DNA of 64,000 nucleotides from Micromonospora sp. WMMD1082 (GTDB taxonomy: Bacteria > Actinomycetota > Actinomycetes > Mycobacteriales > Micromonosporaceae). Numbering within the stretch: the stretch's first letter is position 1; the number at the start of each line of letters is the position of its first letter. Both the position numbers and the translations under genes were made by a program. The notes below the pieces were generated by a model. The model searched no databases, was not told the DNA's origin, and was given only the letters and a program-made list of their open reading frames with translations. Shown here piece by piece: positions 53,201 to 62,398 of this stretch. The stretch is from the NCBI RefSeq assembly GCF_029626175.1, contig NZ_JARUBM010000002.1, positions 3,675,001 to 3,739,000 of the forward strand, written 5' to 3'.

Positions 53201-54415
53201 ATGCGCCTGCTCGCCACCATCGCCGCCGGCATCGCCCTGCTCGGCGTGGTCCCCGCGCCACCTGCCTCCGCGCTGGCCGCCCCCACCCCGCCGGCGCAGC
53301 AAGAGCCGTCGCCGGCACCGCCGTCCGCCGCCGCGACGTGGGGGGTGGCGCCGTCGAGCGCGCGCGGGCCGAACGGCCGGCCGGCGTTCAGCTACAAGCT
53401 CGATCCAGGTGCCACCCTGACTGACTACATCGGCGTCACGAACCACTCCACACGCCCGCTCACTCTGAGCCTCTACGCCAGCGATGCGGTCACCACCACG
53501 CAGGGCGGGTTCGACCTGCTGGCTGCTGACCAGGAGCCCACCGACGTGGGCTCCTGGGTCCGCCTCCCGCGCCGCACGGTGACCATCCCGTCGACGTCCC
53601 GGCTGGACATACCGTTCACGCTTACCGTCCCGCGCAACGCCACGCCCGGGGACCACGCCGGAGGGATCGTCGCCTCGCTGGCCGGCGCGGCCGTCGATGC
53701 GCAGGGTAACCGGGTCGCCGTCGATCACCGGGTCGGCGCGCGCATCTACCTGCGCGTGGCCGGTGAGCTACAGCCGACACTGACCGTCGAGAACCTGCGA
53801 GTGCGGCATTCCGGCTCGGTCAACCCGCTGGCCGGTGGCACGGTCACCGCCACGTTCACCGTCCGCAACACCGGCAACGTACGGCTCGCCGGGCAACCCG
53901 TGCTCGGCGTGGCCGGACCGTTCGGCCTGGCCCGGCAGTCCGTAGACGGGGCAGCCCTGCCGGAGATCCTGCCCGGCGGCGAGCTGACCACCACCGTACG
54001 CATGTCGGGTGTCCCGCCGCTGTTCCGACTGACCGCGAACGCGACCGTCACACCGGCCGCCGTGGGCGACCAGATCCTCGACCCGCCACCGCGAGGCGAG
54101 CCGGCGCAGGCCACCGTCTGGGCCGTGCCCTGGCCCCAGCTGGCCCTGCTCATCCTGCTTGCGCTCGTCGGCTGGGCACTGATCGCGGCCCGCCGCCGCC
54201 GGGCGGCACAGCTCGCGCGAGCGGTGGCCGCCGCCAGGGAGGAGGGCCGCGCGCAGGCAGGCCAGGACATCCCAGTAGCCGCCGGCCGGCAGCCCTCGGC
54301 CACCGCCGGCAGAGCAGCACCCGACGACCATCCGATGTCGGACGCCGATCGTCCCGGTCCGGGCCACGACAACCGGCATCCCACCATAGAAGACACGGGG
54401 AAGGACGAGAAGTGA
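53201..54415 (+). CDS. DUF916 / WxL-interacting-like surface membrane protein
   Basis: A 404-residue protein with a signal peptide, a beta-sandwich region (about 45-185; YIGVTNHSTRPLTLSLYASDA, typical of WxL peptidoglycan-domain proteins), a second beta domain (about 190-310), a C-terminal membrane helix (LALLILLALVGWALIAA about 311) and a basic cytosolic tail. In Firmicutes, DUF916 proteins bind WxL-domain proteins at the wall. It starts the transporter operon and its stop overlaps the next gene as GTGA. A partner role for the WxL-like C-termini of the surface proteins is inferred. Confidence 0.78.
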   Translation: MRLLATIAAGIALLGVVPAPPASALAAPTPPAQQEPSPAPPSAAATWGVAPSSARGPNGRPAFSYKLDPGATLTDYIGVTNHSTRPLTLSLYASDAVTTTQGGFDLLAADQEPTDVGSWVRLPRRTVTIPSTSRLDIPFTLTVPRNATPGDHAGGIVASLAGAAVDAQGNRVAVDHRVGARIYLRVAGELQPTLTVENLRVRHSGSVNPLAGGTVTATFTVRNTGNVRLAGQPVLGVAGPFGLARQSVDGAALPEILPGGELTTTVRMSGVPPLFRLTANATVTPAAVGDQILDPPPRGEPAQATVWAVPWPQLALLILLALVGWALIAARRRRAAQLARAVAAAREEGRAQAGQDIPVAAGRQPSATAGRAAPDDHPMSDADRPGPGHDNRHPTIEDTGKDEK

Positions 54416-55983
54416 CTCTGGAGCGACAAATGAGCACGAGAAGTATGCGCGCCGGCGCCGCGAGCCTCGCCGCCGTCATGCTGGCATTGGCCCCCGTGGC
54501 AACGCCAGCCTCCGCGGAACCGGCCGCCGCCACCTCGGCCGGCGCCGACCTGGTTTCCGTCGCGCTCGACGGAGGCACGATGTCGCTGCGCTTCCGGGAC
54601 GCCGCGCAGGTGGCCGGCGGCGTGGCCGGTCGCGATCCTGCCGAGGTTGTGCTCGGCCCGGACGGCGGCCTGGCCGGCCGGGTACCGGCCGGACCGACCC
54701 TCGCCTTCCTCGGACGGCCAGGCCACGCCGTGTGGGCACTGTCCGCCGGTGACATCGGGTTCCCGTCCCTGGACACCACGGGGATACGCCCCGGCGTCGT
54801 CGACGACGACCGGGTGACCTTGACGCTGGACTCGGTCGAAGGGCCGGGGACATTCACCGCGTACACCCTGTCCGGCCTCGGCGCGGCGACCCCGCTATTC
54901 GGCAGCGGTGCCGGCGTGCAGCGGTCGACGCACCTGCCGGCGGGCACGCGTACCGGCGGCGTGGTCTGGGCCTTCGACGCGGCGGGAGAGTACCGGCTCA
55001 CCCTGACCGGCTCGGCCGCTCTGCGCTCCGGTGCGACGGTACGCGCCGAGGCGTCGTACCGGGTCCGCGTCCCGGCGATCGAGCCGGCGCAGGCGGCGTT
55101 GCCCGCTCCGCAGGCGCGGGCGACGCAACCGCACGCCGAGCCAGCCGAGGCATTCGCCGCGCCGAAGCCGGCTGCCGCGCCAAAGGTGGCGGCCGTGCCG
55201 AAGGCGGTGAAAACCGCCGCCGGTGCACGCCAGGTAATCGCCGACGGGCACGTCGACATGGGCCCGAACCTGTCCGGGGACAGCTGGACAATCCGGATCA
55301 AGGACGACCGGACCAGCCCTCCGGTCTGGCGGGAGACCGCCGACGTGGTCCTGCACGCCAAGGACAAGGCGAAGATCACGGTGCCCGACGGAGCCGACTT
55401 CCTCGGCAAGCCGGGCGACACCGTGTGGCTGCTGCCGCAGACCCAGCAGGCGGGTCTGGTCTGGCCGGGCTGGAACACCCAGCACGCGTCCGTCGTGTCG
55501 GGCGTCAAGGGCAGCGTCACGTGGACGCTGAAGGGGGTCAACGGGCCCGGCCAGTTCGCCCTGTTCCTGACCGGCTCGTTCGGCAACGCCGACGTGCTGT
55601 TCGACTCCGCCAAGCCGTTTCCGCAGAAGCTGGACATCCCACTCAACACCCACACACACGGCAACTGGGCGTTCAGCAAGCCCGGTCTGTACCGTCTCGC
55701 AGTGCAGATGAGCGGCACCACCACGGCCGGCAAGGCGGTCACTGACACGAAGACGCTCACGATCGCCGTCGGCGACAGCACCGATCCAAACGCCGGCTTC
55801 GGCCCCGGCTCCGACGGTGGTGGCAACGGTGACGACGGTTCAGATCAGGGTGGCGGTGGGCCGCTGCCGCGTACGGGCGCCGGTTGGGTGCTGACGGCCG
55901 GACTGCTCGGCGTCGTCCTGGTAGCGGTCGGAGCCGTGCTGTTGCTGCTGGCCCGCCGTCGCGTCGCCCTCGGGAACAGGTGA
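54412..55983 (+). CDS. LPXTG-anchored surface repeat protein of the anchored-repeat ABC system
   Basis: A 523-residue protein (TIGR03773-like). A signal peptide is followed by a degenerate first repeat without the HxH motif, an Ala/Pro-rich spacer (about 225-270), a complete repeat (about 275-460; DGHVDMGPN, VWLLPQTQQAGLVWPGWNTQ, HTHTHGNWAFSKPG), a Gly-rich linker, the sortase signal LPRTG, a membrane helix and a basic tail. GTG 54412 overlaps the DUF916 stop; ATG 54430 is possible. Covalent wall anchoring is expected. It probably captures metal for the transporter encoded downstream. Confidence 0.85.
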   Translation: MTLERQMSTRSMRAGAASLAAVMLALAPVATPASAEPAAATSAGADLVSVALDGGTMSLRFRDAAQVAGGVAGRDPAEVVLGPDGGLAGRVPAGPTLAFLGRPGHAVWALSAGDIGFPSLDTTGIRPGVVDDDRVTLTLDSVEGPGTFTAYTLSGLGAATPLFGSGAGVQRSTHLPAGTRTGGVVWAFDAAGEYRLTLTGSAALRSGATVRAEASYRVRVPAIEPAQAALPAPQARATQPHAEPAEAFAAPKPAAAPKVAAVPKAVKTAAGARQVIADGHVDMGPNLSGDSWTIRIKDDRTSPPVWRETADVVLHAKDKAKITVPDGADFLGKPGDTVWLLPQTQQAGLVWPGWNTQHASVVSGVKGSVTWTLKGVNGPGQFALFLTGSFGNADVLFDSAKPFPQKLDIPLNTHTHGNWAFSKPGLYRLAVQMSGTTTAGKAVTDTKTLTIAVGDSTDPNAGFGPGSDGGGNGDDGSDQGGGGPLPRTGAGWVLTAGLLGVVLVAVGAVLLLLARRRVALGNR

Positions 55984-57605
55984 GGGCGGTGCTTCGGGCG
56001 ACGTCGCTCATAACGCGGTCCATGCCACCTGCCGACACGTGGATCAAGTCACGGCGGTTGATGCTGCCGCTGTTGGCCGCGTTGCTCGCCGGCGGCGGCT
56101 GCCACTCGGAGGTGGCCTTGAGCGCGAACGACGATCGTCTGCAGGTGATCACGACTACCGGGATCCTGCGGGATCTGGCGCGTAACGTCGGCGGCGACCG
56201 GGTGACCGTCACCTCAATGGTGCCGGACGGGGCCGACCCGCACAGCTACGAGCCGTCGCTGCGGGACATCCGCGACGTCGTCTACGCCGACGTGGCGTTC
56301 AGCAACTACCTGCTCCTCGAGGAGCAGGCCGTCATCAAGGCGCTGGACGCCAACCTACGTGAGGGGGCACCGAACATCTCGCTGGCCGAGGGGGCGGTGA
56401 AGTACGCGGCGGAGATCATCCCGCTGGTCGAGGACGTGTCGCTGGACACCATCTGGCTGGGCATGCGGGTGCGCGGCACCGGCGCGACGCTGGGGGCGAA
56501 CCGGTCCTCGGAGGTGCTCCTCAGCGCGACCGGCGCGGACGGGCCGGGTCGGATGTTCGCGTATCTGACCGAATCGTTTGGCAATCCGTCGTTCTACGTT
56601 GACTCCGGCGACGGGTTCGACCCCGCCAACGGCTACCGGGACGACACCGCGACGCTGCCGCCGGACGCACACACTCACATGAGCTGGGCGTTCACCGAGC
56701 CGGGCATCTACAAGCTGAAGATGCGGGCGCGGCTGGCCGTCGACCCGCAGACAGCACCCCTTCCCATGGGCGAGCAGACCTTCACCTTCGCCGTCGGGGT
56801 GGACCCGTACTCGCTGCCGGGGATGCCGGAGGTGCTCAACGGCGGGCACGCCGACCTCACCGTGGACCTCGACCAGCGGCAGCTCTATCTGTTCGCCGAC
56901 CCGGAGGGCGGCGGCGATGCCACCCAACGGGTGTACGACCCGGCGCGCACCGTCATCGAGGTGCCGAACAAGGCGCTGCTGGAGGTGCCCGGCGACCGGC
57001 GGTTCCGGTTCCTCGGCCGGCCCGGCACCCAGGTCTACCAGCTGCCGCAGGCCGTCCTCGGCAAGCACGTCCACGGCGAGATCGACCCGCATCTGTGGCA
57101 GAACGTCCGCAATGCCATCGCCTACGTGCAGCTGATCCGGGACACCCTGATCGGAGTGGACCCCGGGGGCGCGGCCGACTACCGGACGAACGCTTCGGTC
57201 TACACCCGGCAGCTGGAGGAGCTTGACACCTATGTCCGGGACACCATCGCGCAGATCCCACCGTCGCGGCGTCACCTGGTCACCACGCACGACGCGTTCG
57301 GCTATCTGGGCCAGGCGTACGGGGTGCAGATCTCTGGCTTCGTCACGCCCAATCCGGCCGCCGAGCCCAGCCTGGCCGACCGCCGCCGGCTCACCGAGAC
57401 GATCCGCAACCTGCGGATTCCCGCCGTGTTCCTGGAGCCGAACCTGGCGGCCCGGTCCGCCACGCTAACCGAGGTTGCCCGGGAGGAGGACCTGCGGGTA
57501 TGCCCGATCTACGGCGACGCGTTCGACCGCGACGTCACCACCTACGCGGAGATGATGCGGTTCAACGCCGAATCGCTGCGCGACTGCCTGACCACGAACA
57601 AGTGA
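55980..57605 (+). CDS. Anchored-repeat ABC transporter substrate-binding lipoprotein with inserted repeat domain
   Basis: A 541-residue ZnuA-like lipoprotein (lipobox in LAGGGC; TIGR03772-like). N-terminal binding lobe: ITTTGILRDLARNVGG and DPHSYEPS. An insertion of about 240 residues (about 155-365) carries a surface-repeat module, after which the fold resumes at GEIDPHLWQNVRNA, VTTHDAFGYLGQ and VFLEPNLA. Metal-ligand histidines are retained (DPHS, DPHL, TTHD). Within the insert, the repeat's second half (HTHMSWAFTEPG) precedes its first half (GGHADLTVDL), a circularly permuted order. GTG 55980 is chosen for the GTGA overlap; ATG 56022 lacks a ribosome site. Confidence 0.85.
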   Translation: MRAVLRATSLITRSMPPADTWIKSRRLMLPLLAALLAGGGCHSEVALSANDDRLQVITTTGILRDLARNVGGDRVTVTSMVPDGADPHSYEPSLRDIRDVVYADVAFSNYLLLEEQAVIKALDANLREGAPNISLAEGAVKYAAEIIPLVEDVSLDTIWLGMRVRGTGATLGANRSSEVLLSATGADGPGRMFAYLTESFGNPSFYVDSGDGFDPANGYRDDTATLPPDAHTHMSWAFTEPGIYKLKMRARLAVDPQTAPLPMGEQTFTFAVGVDPYSLPGMPEVLNGGHADLTVDLDQRQLYLFADPEGGGDATQRVYDPARTVIEVPNKALLEVPGDRRFRFLGRPGTQVYQLPQAVLGKHVHGEIDPHLWQNVRNAIAYVQLIRDTLIGVDPGGAADYRTNASVYTRQLEELDTYVRDTIAQIPPSRRHLVTTHDAFGYLGQAYGVQISGFVTPNPAAEPSLADRRRLTETIRNLRIPAVFLEPNLAARSATLTEVAREEDLRVCPIYGDAFDRDVTTYAEMMRFNAESLRDCLTTNK

Positions 57606-57616
57606 TGGAGGAACCA

Positions 57617-58597
57617 GTGACGGCAGGACGGGCGCGTCGCCGCACCCGCGCGACCACAGTCATCCTGCGAGGCGCGCTCGCGACGCTGCTGGTGCTGGCG
57701 ACGGCACCAACCCCGGTGCGGGCAGCCCAACCGGCGCCGGACCTCAGCCAGTCGATCGCGGCCGACCAGCCCCTCGCCACCGGCCGGGTGGAGCTGTCCG
57801 CCGGACACATCGACATCGGCCCCCGCTACGTTGACGACCGGTGGACGCTGCTGATCCACGACGGCACGCAGGCGCAACCGGTGTGGCGTGACCCCGACGA
57901 CACACTGCTGCGGGTGTCCGACGCCGCGCAACAGACCGTTCCGGACGACCCCGCGTACGCCTTCCTCGGCATTGAGGCCGGTGAGCAGGCGTACGTGGTC
58001 CCGCAGGTCCAGGACCCGGATGTCGTCTGGCTGGGCTGGAACACCCAGGATCCCCGAGTAATGCAGACCATCGACCGGGGCGCCACCCTGACCCTGCTCG
58101 GCGTGCGCGGTCCGGGGACGCTCACGACCTACCTTCAGTCGGGCAACTTCGCGCCACCGCAGCCACTCTGGCGGTCCGCCGAATCGACGGCCCAGCCCTT
58201 CTGGGTCGAGGTCAACACCCACACCCACGCCAACTGGGTCTTCTCGGCACCGGGTGTCTACCTGGTGGCGGTGCAGGTGTCGGCCGACCTGGTCAATGGC
58301 GAAAAGGTCTCGGCGACCCGTACGCTGCGCTTCGCGGTCGGGGATGCCGCCAGCGCCGACGAGGCCTTCGCCGCCACCGCGGACGTCCCCGCACCCGCTA
58401 GCCAGGTGCCGCCGAGCGAGGACCCGACCGAAGCCGATGATTGGGCCGGTGGTTCCCAGACGCTCCTGATCACGGCGCTGGCCGGAACGGCCGTCGTGCT
58501 CGCCATCGGCCTGGTCGTTCTCCTGCTACACGGACGCGGCGCCAGACGGCGGGCCGAGCGGGAACGCGCGATCGCGTCACCGGAGGGTCAGCGGTGA
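57617..58597 (+). CDS. Membrane-anchored choice-of-anchor M repeat protein
   Basis: A 326-residue protein with a signal peptide, a single complete repeat (about 50-245; SAGHIDIGPRYVDDRW, VWLGWNTQDPRV, NTHTHANWVFSAPGVY), a linker and a C-terminal membrane helix (LLITALAGTAVVLAIGLVVL) with basic tail. It lacks an LPXTG motif, so it is held by its helix. GGAGG at 57607-57611 supports GTG 57617. Its stop overlaps the ATPase start as GTGA. Confidence 0.82.
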   Translation: MTAGRARRRTRATTVILRGALATLLVLATAPTPVRAAQPAPDLSQSIAADQPLATGRVELSAGHIDIGPRYVDDRWTLLIHDGTQAQPVWRDPDDTLLRVSDAAQQTVPDDPAYAFLGIEAGEQAYVVPQVQDPDVVWLGWNTQDPRVMQTIDRGATLTLLGVRGPGTLTTYLQSGNFAPPQPLWRSAESTAQPFWVEVNTHTHANWVFSAPGVYLVAVQVSADLVNGEKVSATRTLRFAVGDAASADEAFAATADVPAPASQVPPSEDPTEADDWAGGSQTLLITALAGTAVVLAIGLVVLLLHGRGARRRAERERAIASPEGQR

Positions 58598-59337
58598 GAG
58601 CACTGGAGATCGACGGTCTGGACGTGGACCTCGGTGGCCGGCCCGTCCTGCGGGACATCCGCCTGCGCCTGGATCGGGGCGAGCTGGTCGGGCTGCTCGG
58701 ACCCAACGGCGCGGGGAAGACCACCCTGCTGCGCGCGATCCTGGCACTGACCGGCACCCGCGCCGGTCAGGTGCTGGTGGAGGGCAGGTCGACGCGTCCC
58801 GGCCGGTCCGACATCGGCTACGTTCCCCAACGCCACGAGTTCACCTGGGATTTCCCGATCTCTGTGGAGCAGGCCGTGATGAGCGGCCGGACCGGCCGGA
58901 TCGGTCTGCTCCGGCGCCCCGGCGTACCCGACTGGCGGGCCGTCGGCGACGCGCTTGACCGCGTACAGCTCACCAACCTGCGCCGGCGACCGGTCGGTGA
59001 GCTGTCCGGTGGACAGCGTCAACGCGTCCTGGTCGCCCGGGCCCTCGCGCTCGCGCCGCGCATCCTGCTGCTCGACGAACCGTTCACCGGACTCGACATG
59101 CCCACCCAGGAACTGCTGGGTCAGCTGTTCACCAGCCTGGCCGCCGAGGGGCACGCGGTGCTGATGACCACCCACGACCTCGTCGCCGCGGTGGACACCT
59201 GCACCCGTCTGGTCCTGCTCAACGGCCGGATCATCGCCGATGGGCACCCGGCGGACTTGCAGGACGCCGACCTGTGGACGAAGACCTTCGGCGTGAGCGA
59301 AACCTCCCCATTGCTGAAACTTGTGAGGGCGACCTGA
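58594..59337 (+). CDS. Anchored-repeat ABC transporter ATP-binding protein
   Basis: A 247-residue ATPase of the manganese/zinc family (TIGR03771-like): GPNGAGKTT, LSGGQRQRVLVARAL, ILLLDEPFTGLD and MTTHDLVAA. It overlaps both neighbours (GTGA in front; the final A of TGA is the first base of the permease ATG). It energises the import driven by the adjacent permease and binding protein. Confidence 0.9.
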   Translation: MRALEIDGLDVDLGGRPVLRDIRLRLDRGELVGLLGPNGAGKTTLLRAILALTGTRAGQVLVEGRSTRPGRSDIGYVPQRHEFTWDFPISVEQAVMSGRTGRIGLLRRPGVPDWRAVGDALDRVQLTNLRRRPVGELSGGQRQRVLVARALALAPRILLLDEPFTGLDMPTQELLGQLFTSLAAEGHAVLMTTHDLVAAVDTCTRLVLLNGRIIADGHPADLQDADLWTKTFGVSETSPLLKLVRAT

Positions 59338-60275
59338 TGTCAATCACCGACTTCCTCACCGACCTGCTCAACCCCGACCTCGCGTTCCTGCCCAAGGCGC
59401 TGGCGATCGCGGTCATGTCCAGCATCGTCTGCGGCGTCGTCGGCTGCTACGTCGTCCTCCGAGGGATGGCCTTCATCGGCGACGCCGTGGCCCACGCCGT
59501 CTTCCCGGGCATCGCGATCGCCTTCGTCCTGCAGAGCAGCCTGGTCCTCGGCGGCGCCGTCGCCGGCGTCGCCACCGCACTGCTGATCGCGATCTTCGCG
59601 CAAAACAGACGCGTCAAGGAAGACTCGATCATCGGCGTCTTCCTGGTCGGCGCCTTCGCCCTCGGCATCGTCATCATCTCGCAGGCCCCCGGCTACGCCG
59701 GATCACTGCAACAGTTCCTGTTCGGCTCGATCACCGGCATCCCCGACCGGGACCTCTACGTCGTCGGCGGCACCGGCCTGGTCATCCTCGGGCTGGTGCT
59801 TGCGCTACACAAGGAATTCGTCTCCGTCTGCCTGGACCGGGAAATGTCCCGCTCCATGGGGCTGCCGGTCTTCTGGCTCGACATCGCCCTCTACGTCCTG
59901 GTCACTCTGGCCGTGGTGATCTCGTTGCAGACTATCGGCAACATCCTCGTCCTCGCGCTGCTGATCACTCCGGCCGCGGCGGCCCGCCTGCTCACCGACC
60001 GGCTCGGCGTGATGATGCTGCTCGCCCCGCTGATCGGCGGCACCTCGGCGCTCGTCGGACTTTACCTGTCCTGGAGCTACGACACCCCCGTCGGCGGCAC
60101 CATCGTCCTGGTCGCCACCGTCATCTTCCTCGCCGCCTGGCTGTGCGCCCCCCGGCACGGCCTGTTGACCAAACGGTGGCGTCGTCCCCATGCGCAGAAA
60201 CCCGATGATGTCACCCGACCCTCGCCGCTGCCCGACCTCGCTCACCCGCAGGGTTCCTCACCGGCTATGCAGTAG
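59337..60275 (+). CDS. Anchored-repeat ABC transporter permease
   Basis: A 312-residue ABC-3 permease (TIGR03770-like) with 8-9 helices. It contains the family regions GCYVVLRGMAFIGDAVAHAV and GNILVLALLITPAAAARLL. The C-terminal ~30 residues are hydrophilic and run up to insertion-sequence DNA, so the true end may have been altered by the insertion. It completes a metal importer, probably for zinc or manganese, with the surface repeats acting outside. Confidence 0.88.
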   Translation: MSITDFLTDLLNPDLAFLPKALAIAVMSSIVCGVVGCYVVLRGMAFIGDAVAHAVFPGIAIAFVLQSSLVLGGAVAGVATALLIAIFAQNRRVKEDSIIGVFLVGAFALGIVIISQAPGYAGSLQQFLFGSITGIPDRDLYVVGGTGLVILGLVLALHKEFVSVCLDREMSRSMGLPVFWLDIALYVLVTLAVVISLQTIGNILVLALLITPAAAARLLTDRLGVMMLLAPLIGGTSALVGLYLSWSYDTPVGGTIVLVATVIFLAAWLCAPRHGLLTKRWRRPHAQKPDDVTRPSPLPDLAHPQGSSPAMQ

Positions 60276-60289
60276 CCGGTCGGGTTCGT

Positions 60290-61173
60290 CTCGATGTCGG
60301 CCGGGGCGGCCCCCGGGTGGACCTGGAGGCGTTTGGCACCGGGCTGGACCGCTTCCACACCGGACTCCCGGATGCCGGAGAACTGCTGGACCGGTGGCTG
60401 TCCGGCGCACCGACCGTCGCCGGCAACGAGCGGATCCCCTTCGAGGCGGTGCCGGTGGTGCCGCGCCGTGGGCACGGGCGATCCCGGTGGCGGCGCCTCG
60501 ACCCGGGCCGGCAGGCGCTGCTCGCTCTGGCGCATCTGCTATCGGCGATACATACACCCGACTCGCGGCCGGCTTCGAGGTCGGCGTCGCCACCGCCTGG
60601 CGCTACGTCCAAGAGGTGATAAACCTGCTCAGCGCGGCAGCCGACGACCTGGACACCGCGATGCGACGCATCCGGCTGTTGGCGTACGCGATCCTGGACG
60701 GCACGCTGATTCCCATCGACCGGGTCGCCGAGCAGAAGCCCTACTACAGCGGCAAGCACAAACGCCACGGTGTGAACGTGCAGGTCATCGCGGACGCCTC
60801 CGGCCGGCTCGTGTGGGCATCACCGGCACTACCCGGCTCGACCCACGACCTGACCGCCGCCCGCCATCACGGCATCCTTGAGGCCCTGACCAGCGCGGAC
60901 GTGATGACCTTCGCCGACAAGGGCTACCAGGGCGCCCACGGCAGCGTGCGCACGCCGTTCAAGCGGCGCCGCTTCCGGCCGAAGCTGTCACGCCGGCAGA
61001 AGGCCGTGAACCGGGCCCACGCGAAGATCCGCGCCCGCGGCGAACGCGCGATCGCCACGCTCAAGACCTGGAAAGTCCTGGTCAGGCTACGCTGCTGCCC
61101 ACGCCGAGCCACCGCGATCGTCCAAGACATCCTGGTCCTGCACGACGTCGAAACCAATCGCTACCCAGGATGA
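60290..61173 (+). pseudogene. IS5-type (DDE_Tnp_4) transposase, N-terminally frameshifted
   Basis: The region from about 60545 reads as an intact DDE catalytic part: YTRLAAGFEVGVATAWRYV, AILDGTLIPIDRV, LPGSTHDLTAARHHG and TFADKGYQG. The residues before it that match the family's N-terminus lie in another frame, so a frameshift near 60540 breaks the gene. No clear terminal inverted repeats were found. It separates the transporter operon from a truncated membrane gene. Confidence 0.75.
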
Positions 61174-61180
61174 AAATGGC

Positions 61181-61600
61181 TCAGTGATCGGCGATCAGCG
61201 GGCCGATCGTGGTCCAGGCGACGGGCAACGGGTGCGGGTTGGCGAGCCGGCGACGGCGCAGCTCCGGGCGCCACACCTGCTCCACCGCGGCGGCGAGCCC
61301 GTCCAACGCCGCTGGCTCCGCACGCCCGCCACGAGTGTCGGCAGGGCCACCATCAGGCCGTATCGCCCGGACGGTCAGGACGAGCCCGAGGAAGCCGGCC
61401 GCGCCCCCGACGACGCCGAAGATCTTGTCAAGCCCGTCCAGCACATCGTTGGAATGCAAGGACCGGGCCAGCCCGTACAGCACCACACCCAGCACGAGAA
61501 GCCCGGCACCCCACGCGAGGCGCTTACCTTGGCTAACGACCCGGTTGCCCGTCACCACCACACCGTACTGATCGTGATGAAACATCACTCCAACGATCAT
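61181..61600 (-). pseudogene. Truncated membrane protein fragment, possibly the N-terminus of a NACHT/NTPase-type protein
   Basis: A 139-residue frame has two membrane helices (LAWGAGLLVLGVVLYGLA and a second near FGVVGGAAGFLGLVLTV), then AVEQVWRPELRRRRLANPHPLPVAW. That arrangement resembles the beginning of large actinobacterial membrane-linked NACHT proteins. It stops exactly at the insertion-sequence debris, so the gene is probably cut off. The family assignment is tentative. From 61601 to 62149 I see no supportable gene. Confidence 0.4.
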
Positions 61601-62149
61601 CCTTGTGGCATCCGCTTATCGGCGCCGCACACCAAGGACGAGCTGGTCTCAGCCTCAGTTCGTCGCACAGCGTCATTGACGTGGGCCAGTGGCCGGACGC
61701 CGGGCCGAACCCGGCGCGGTGGGCACCGGTGTAGCGCCGCCTCAGGTTGGCCGCCGTCACCCGGTCCGGGACGCGCTGCCTGCCGCTGGGCGATCTCGTG
61801 CACGTTGCCCACGGTGCGCCGAGCCCGAGGCGGCGCCCACGCTCGCACGCTGGGCTGCATCCCGGGGTTTCAGCGCTCGACGGCGCCGGATCCGAGGAAC
61901 ACGCGGGAGATTGCCTGAAGGGCCGCGAGTTCGTTCGGCGCCCGGGTTCGGCCTGAGTGTCGCGGCCACCAAAAATCGAGGAACCCGAGGATCCAGCCAC
62001 GCTCGCGGCTCACGGCAGCCGGGGCCGGTCGAGTTCATGACCGGGCCACAGCTTCGGGTTCGGAAAACAGGACGACCTTGGTCGAGGCGACCGGACGTCT
62101 GGTTCGCCTTGCATGTTGTACGCGTCCGGTCGCGGATTGACAGCGGCTC

Positions 62150-62300
62150 TGGAGGCGGACGAGACTGGCGCGACAACTGAACAGCCGCGTGTGCGTGTGG
62201 GGGAAGTCCGGTCGAAGTCCGGCGCTGGCCCGCAACGGTGGGCCGCCGGGGGTATCCCTGGTGGCGAGCCCGAATACCTGCCGTGCCCGCGAGTCCTGCT
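62150..62300 (+). ncRNA. Cobalamin riboswitch
   Basis: Conserved core elements are present in order: GGGGAAGTCCGGTCG about 62200, CCGGCGCTGGCCCGCAACGG about 62218-62237, and the B12-box GAGCCCGAATACCTGCC at 62266-62282. The 5' limit is approximate. G/C-rich pairing segments between 62300 and 62390 precede the GGAAAGG ribosome site of the next gene. It should switch off the two secreted protein genes when cobalamin is abundant. Confidence 0.85.
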
Positions 62301-62398
62301 TCTCACCCGTCGTGGCCCACGGGTCGGAGGCCGGCCCGTCGTACCCGTCCGGGTGGGCCGGGTTTCTGACGACCGCCGGGCCGGAAAGGGCGCTTCCG

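Noticed and set aside
61601..62149. Overlapping ORFs on both strands between the truncated membrane gene and the riboswitch
   Set aside because: None has a ribosome site, a consistent domain or a signal peptide. A minus-strand piece near 61800 looks vaguely transposase-like but could not be supported.
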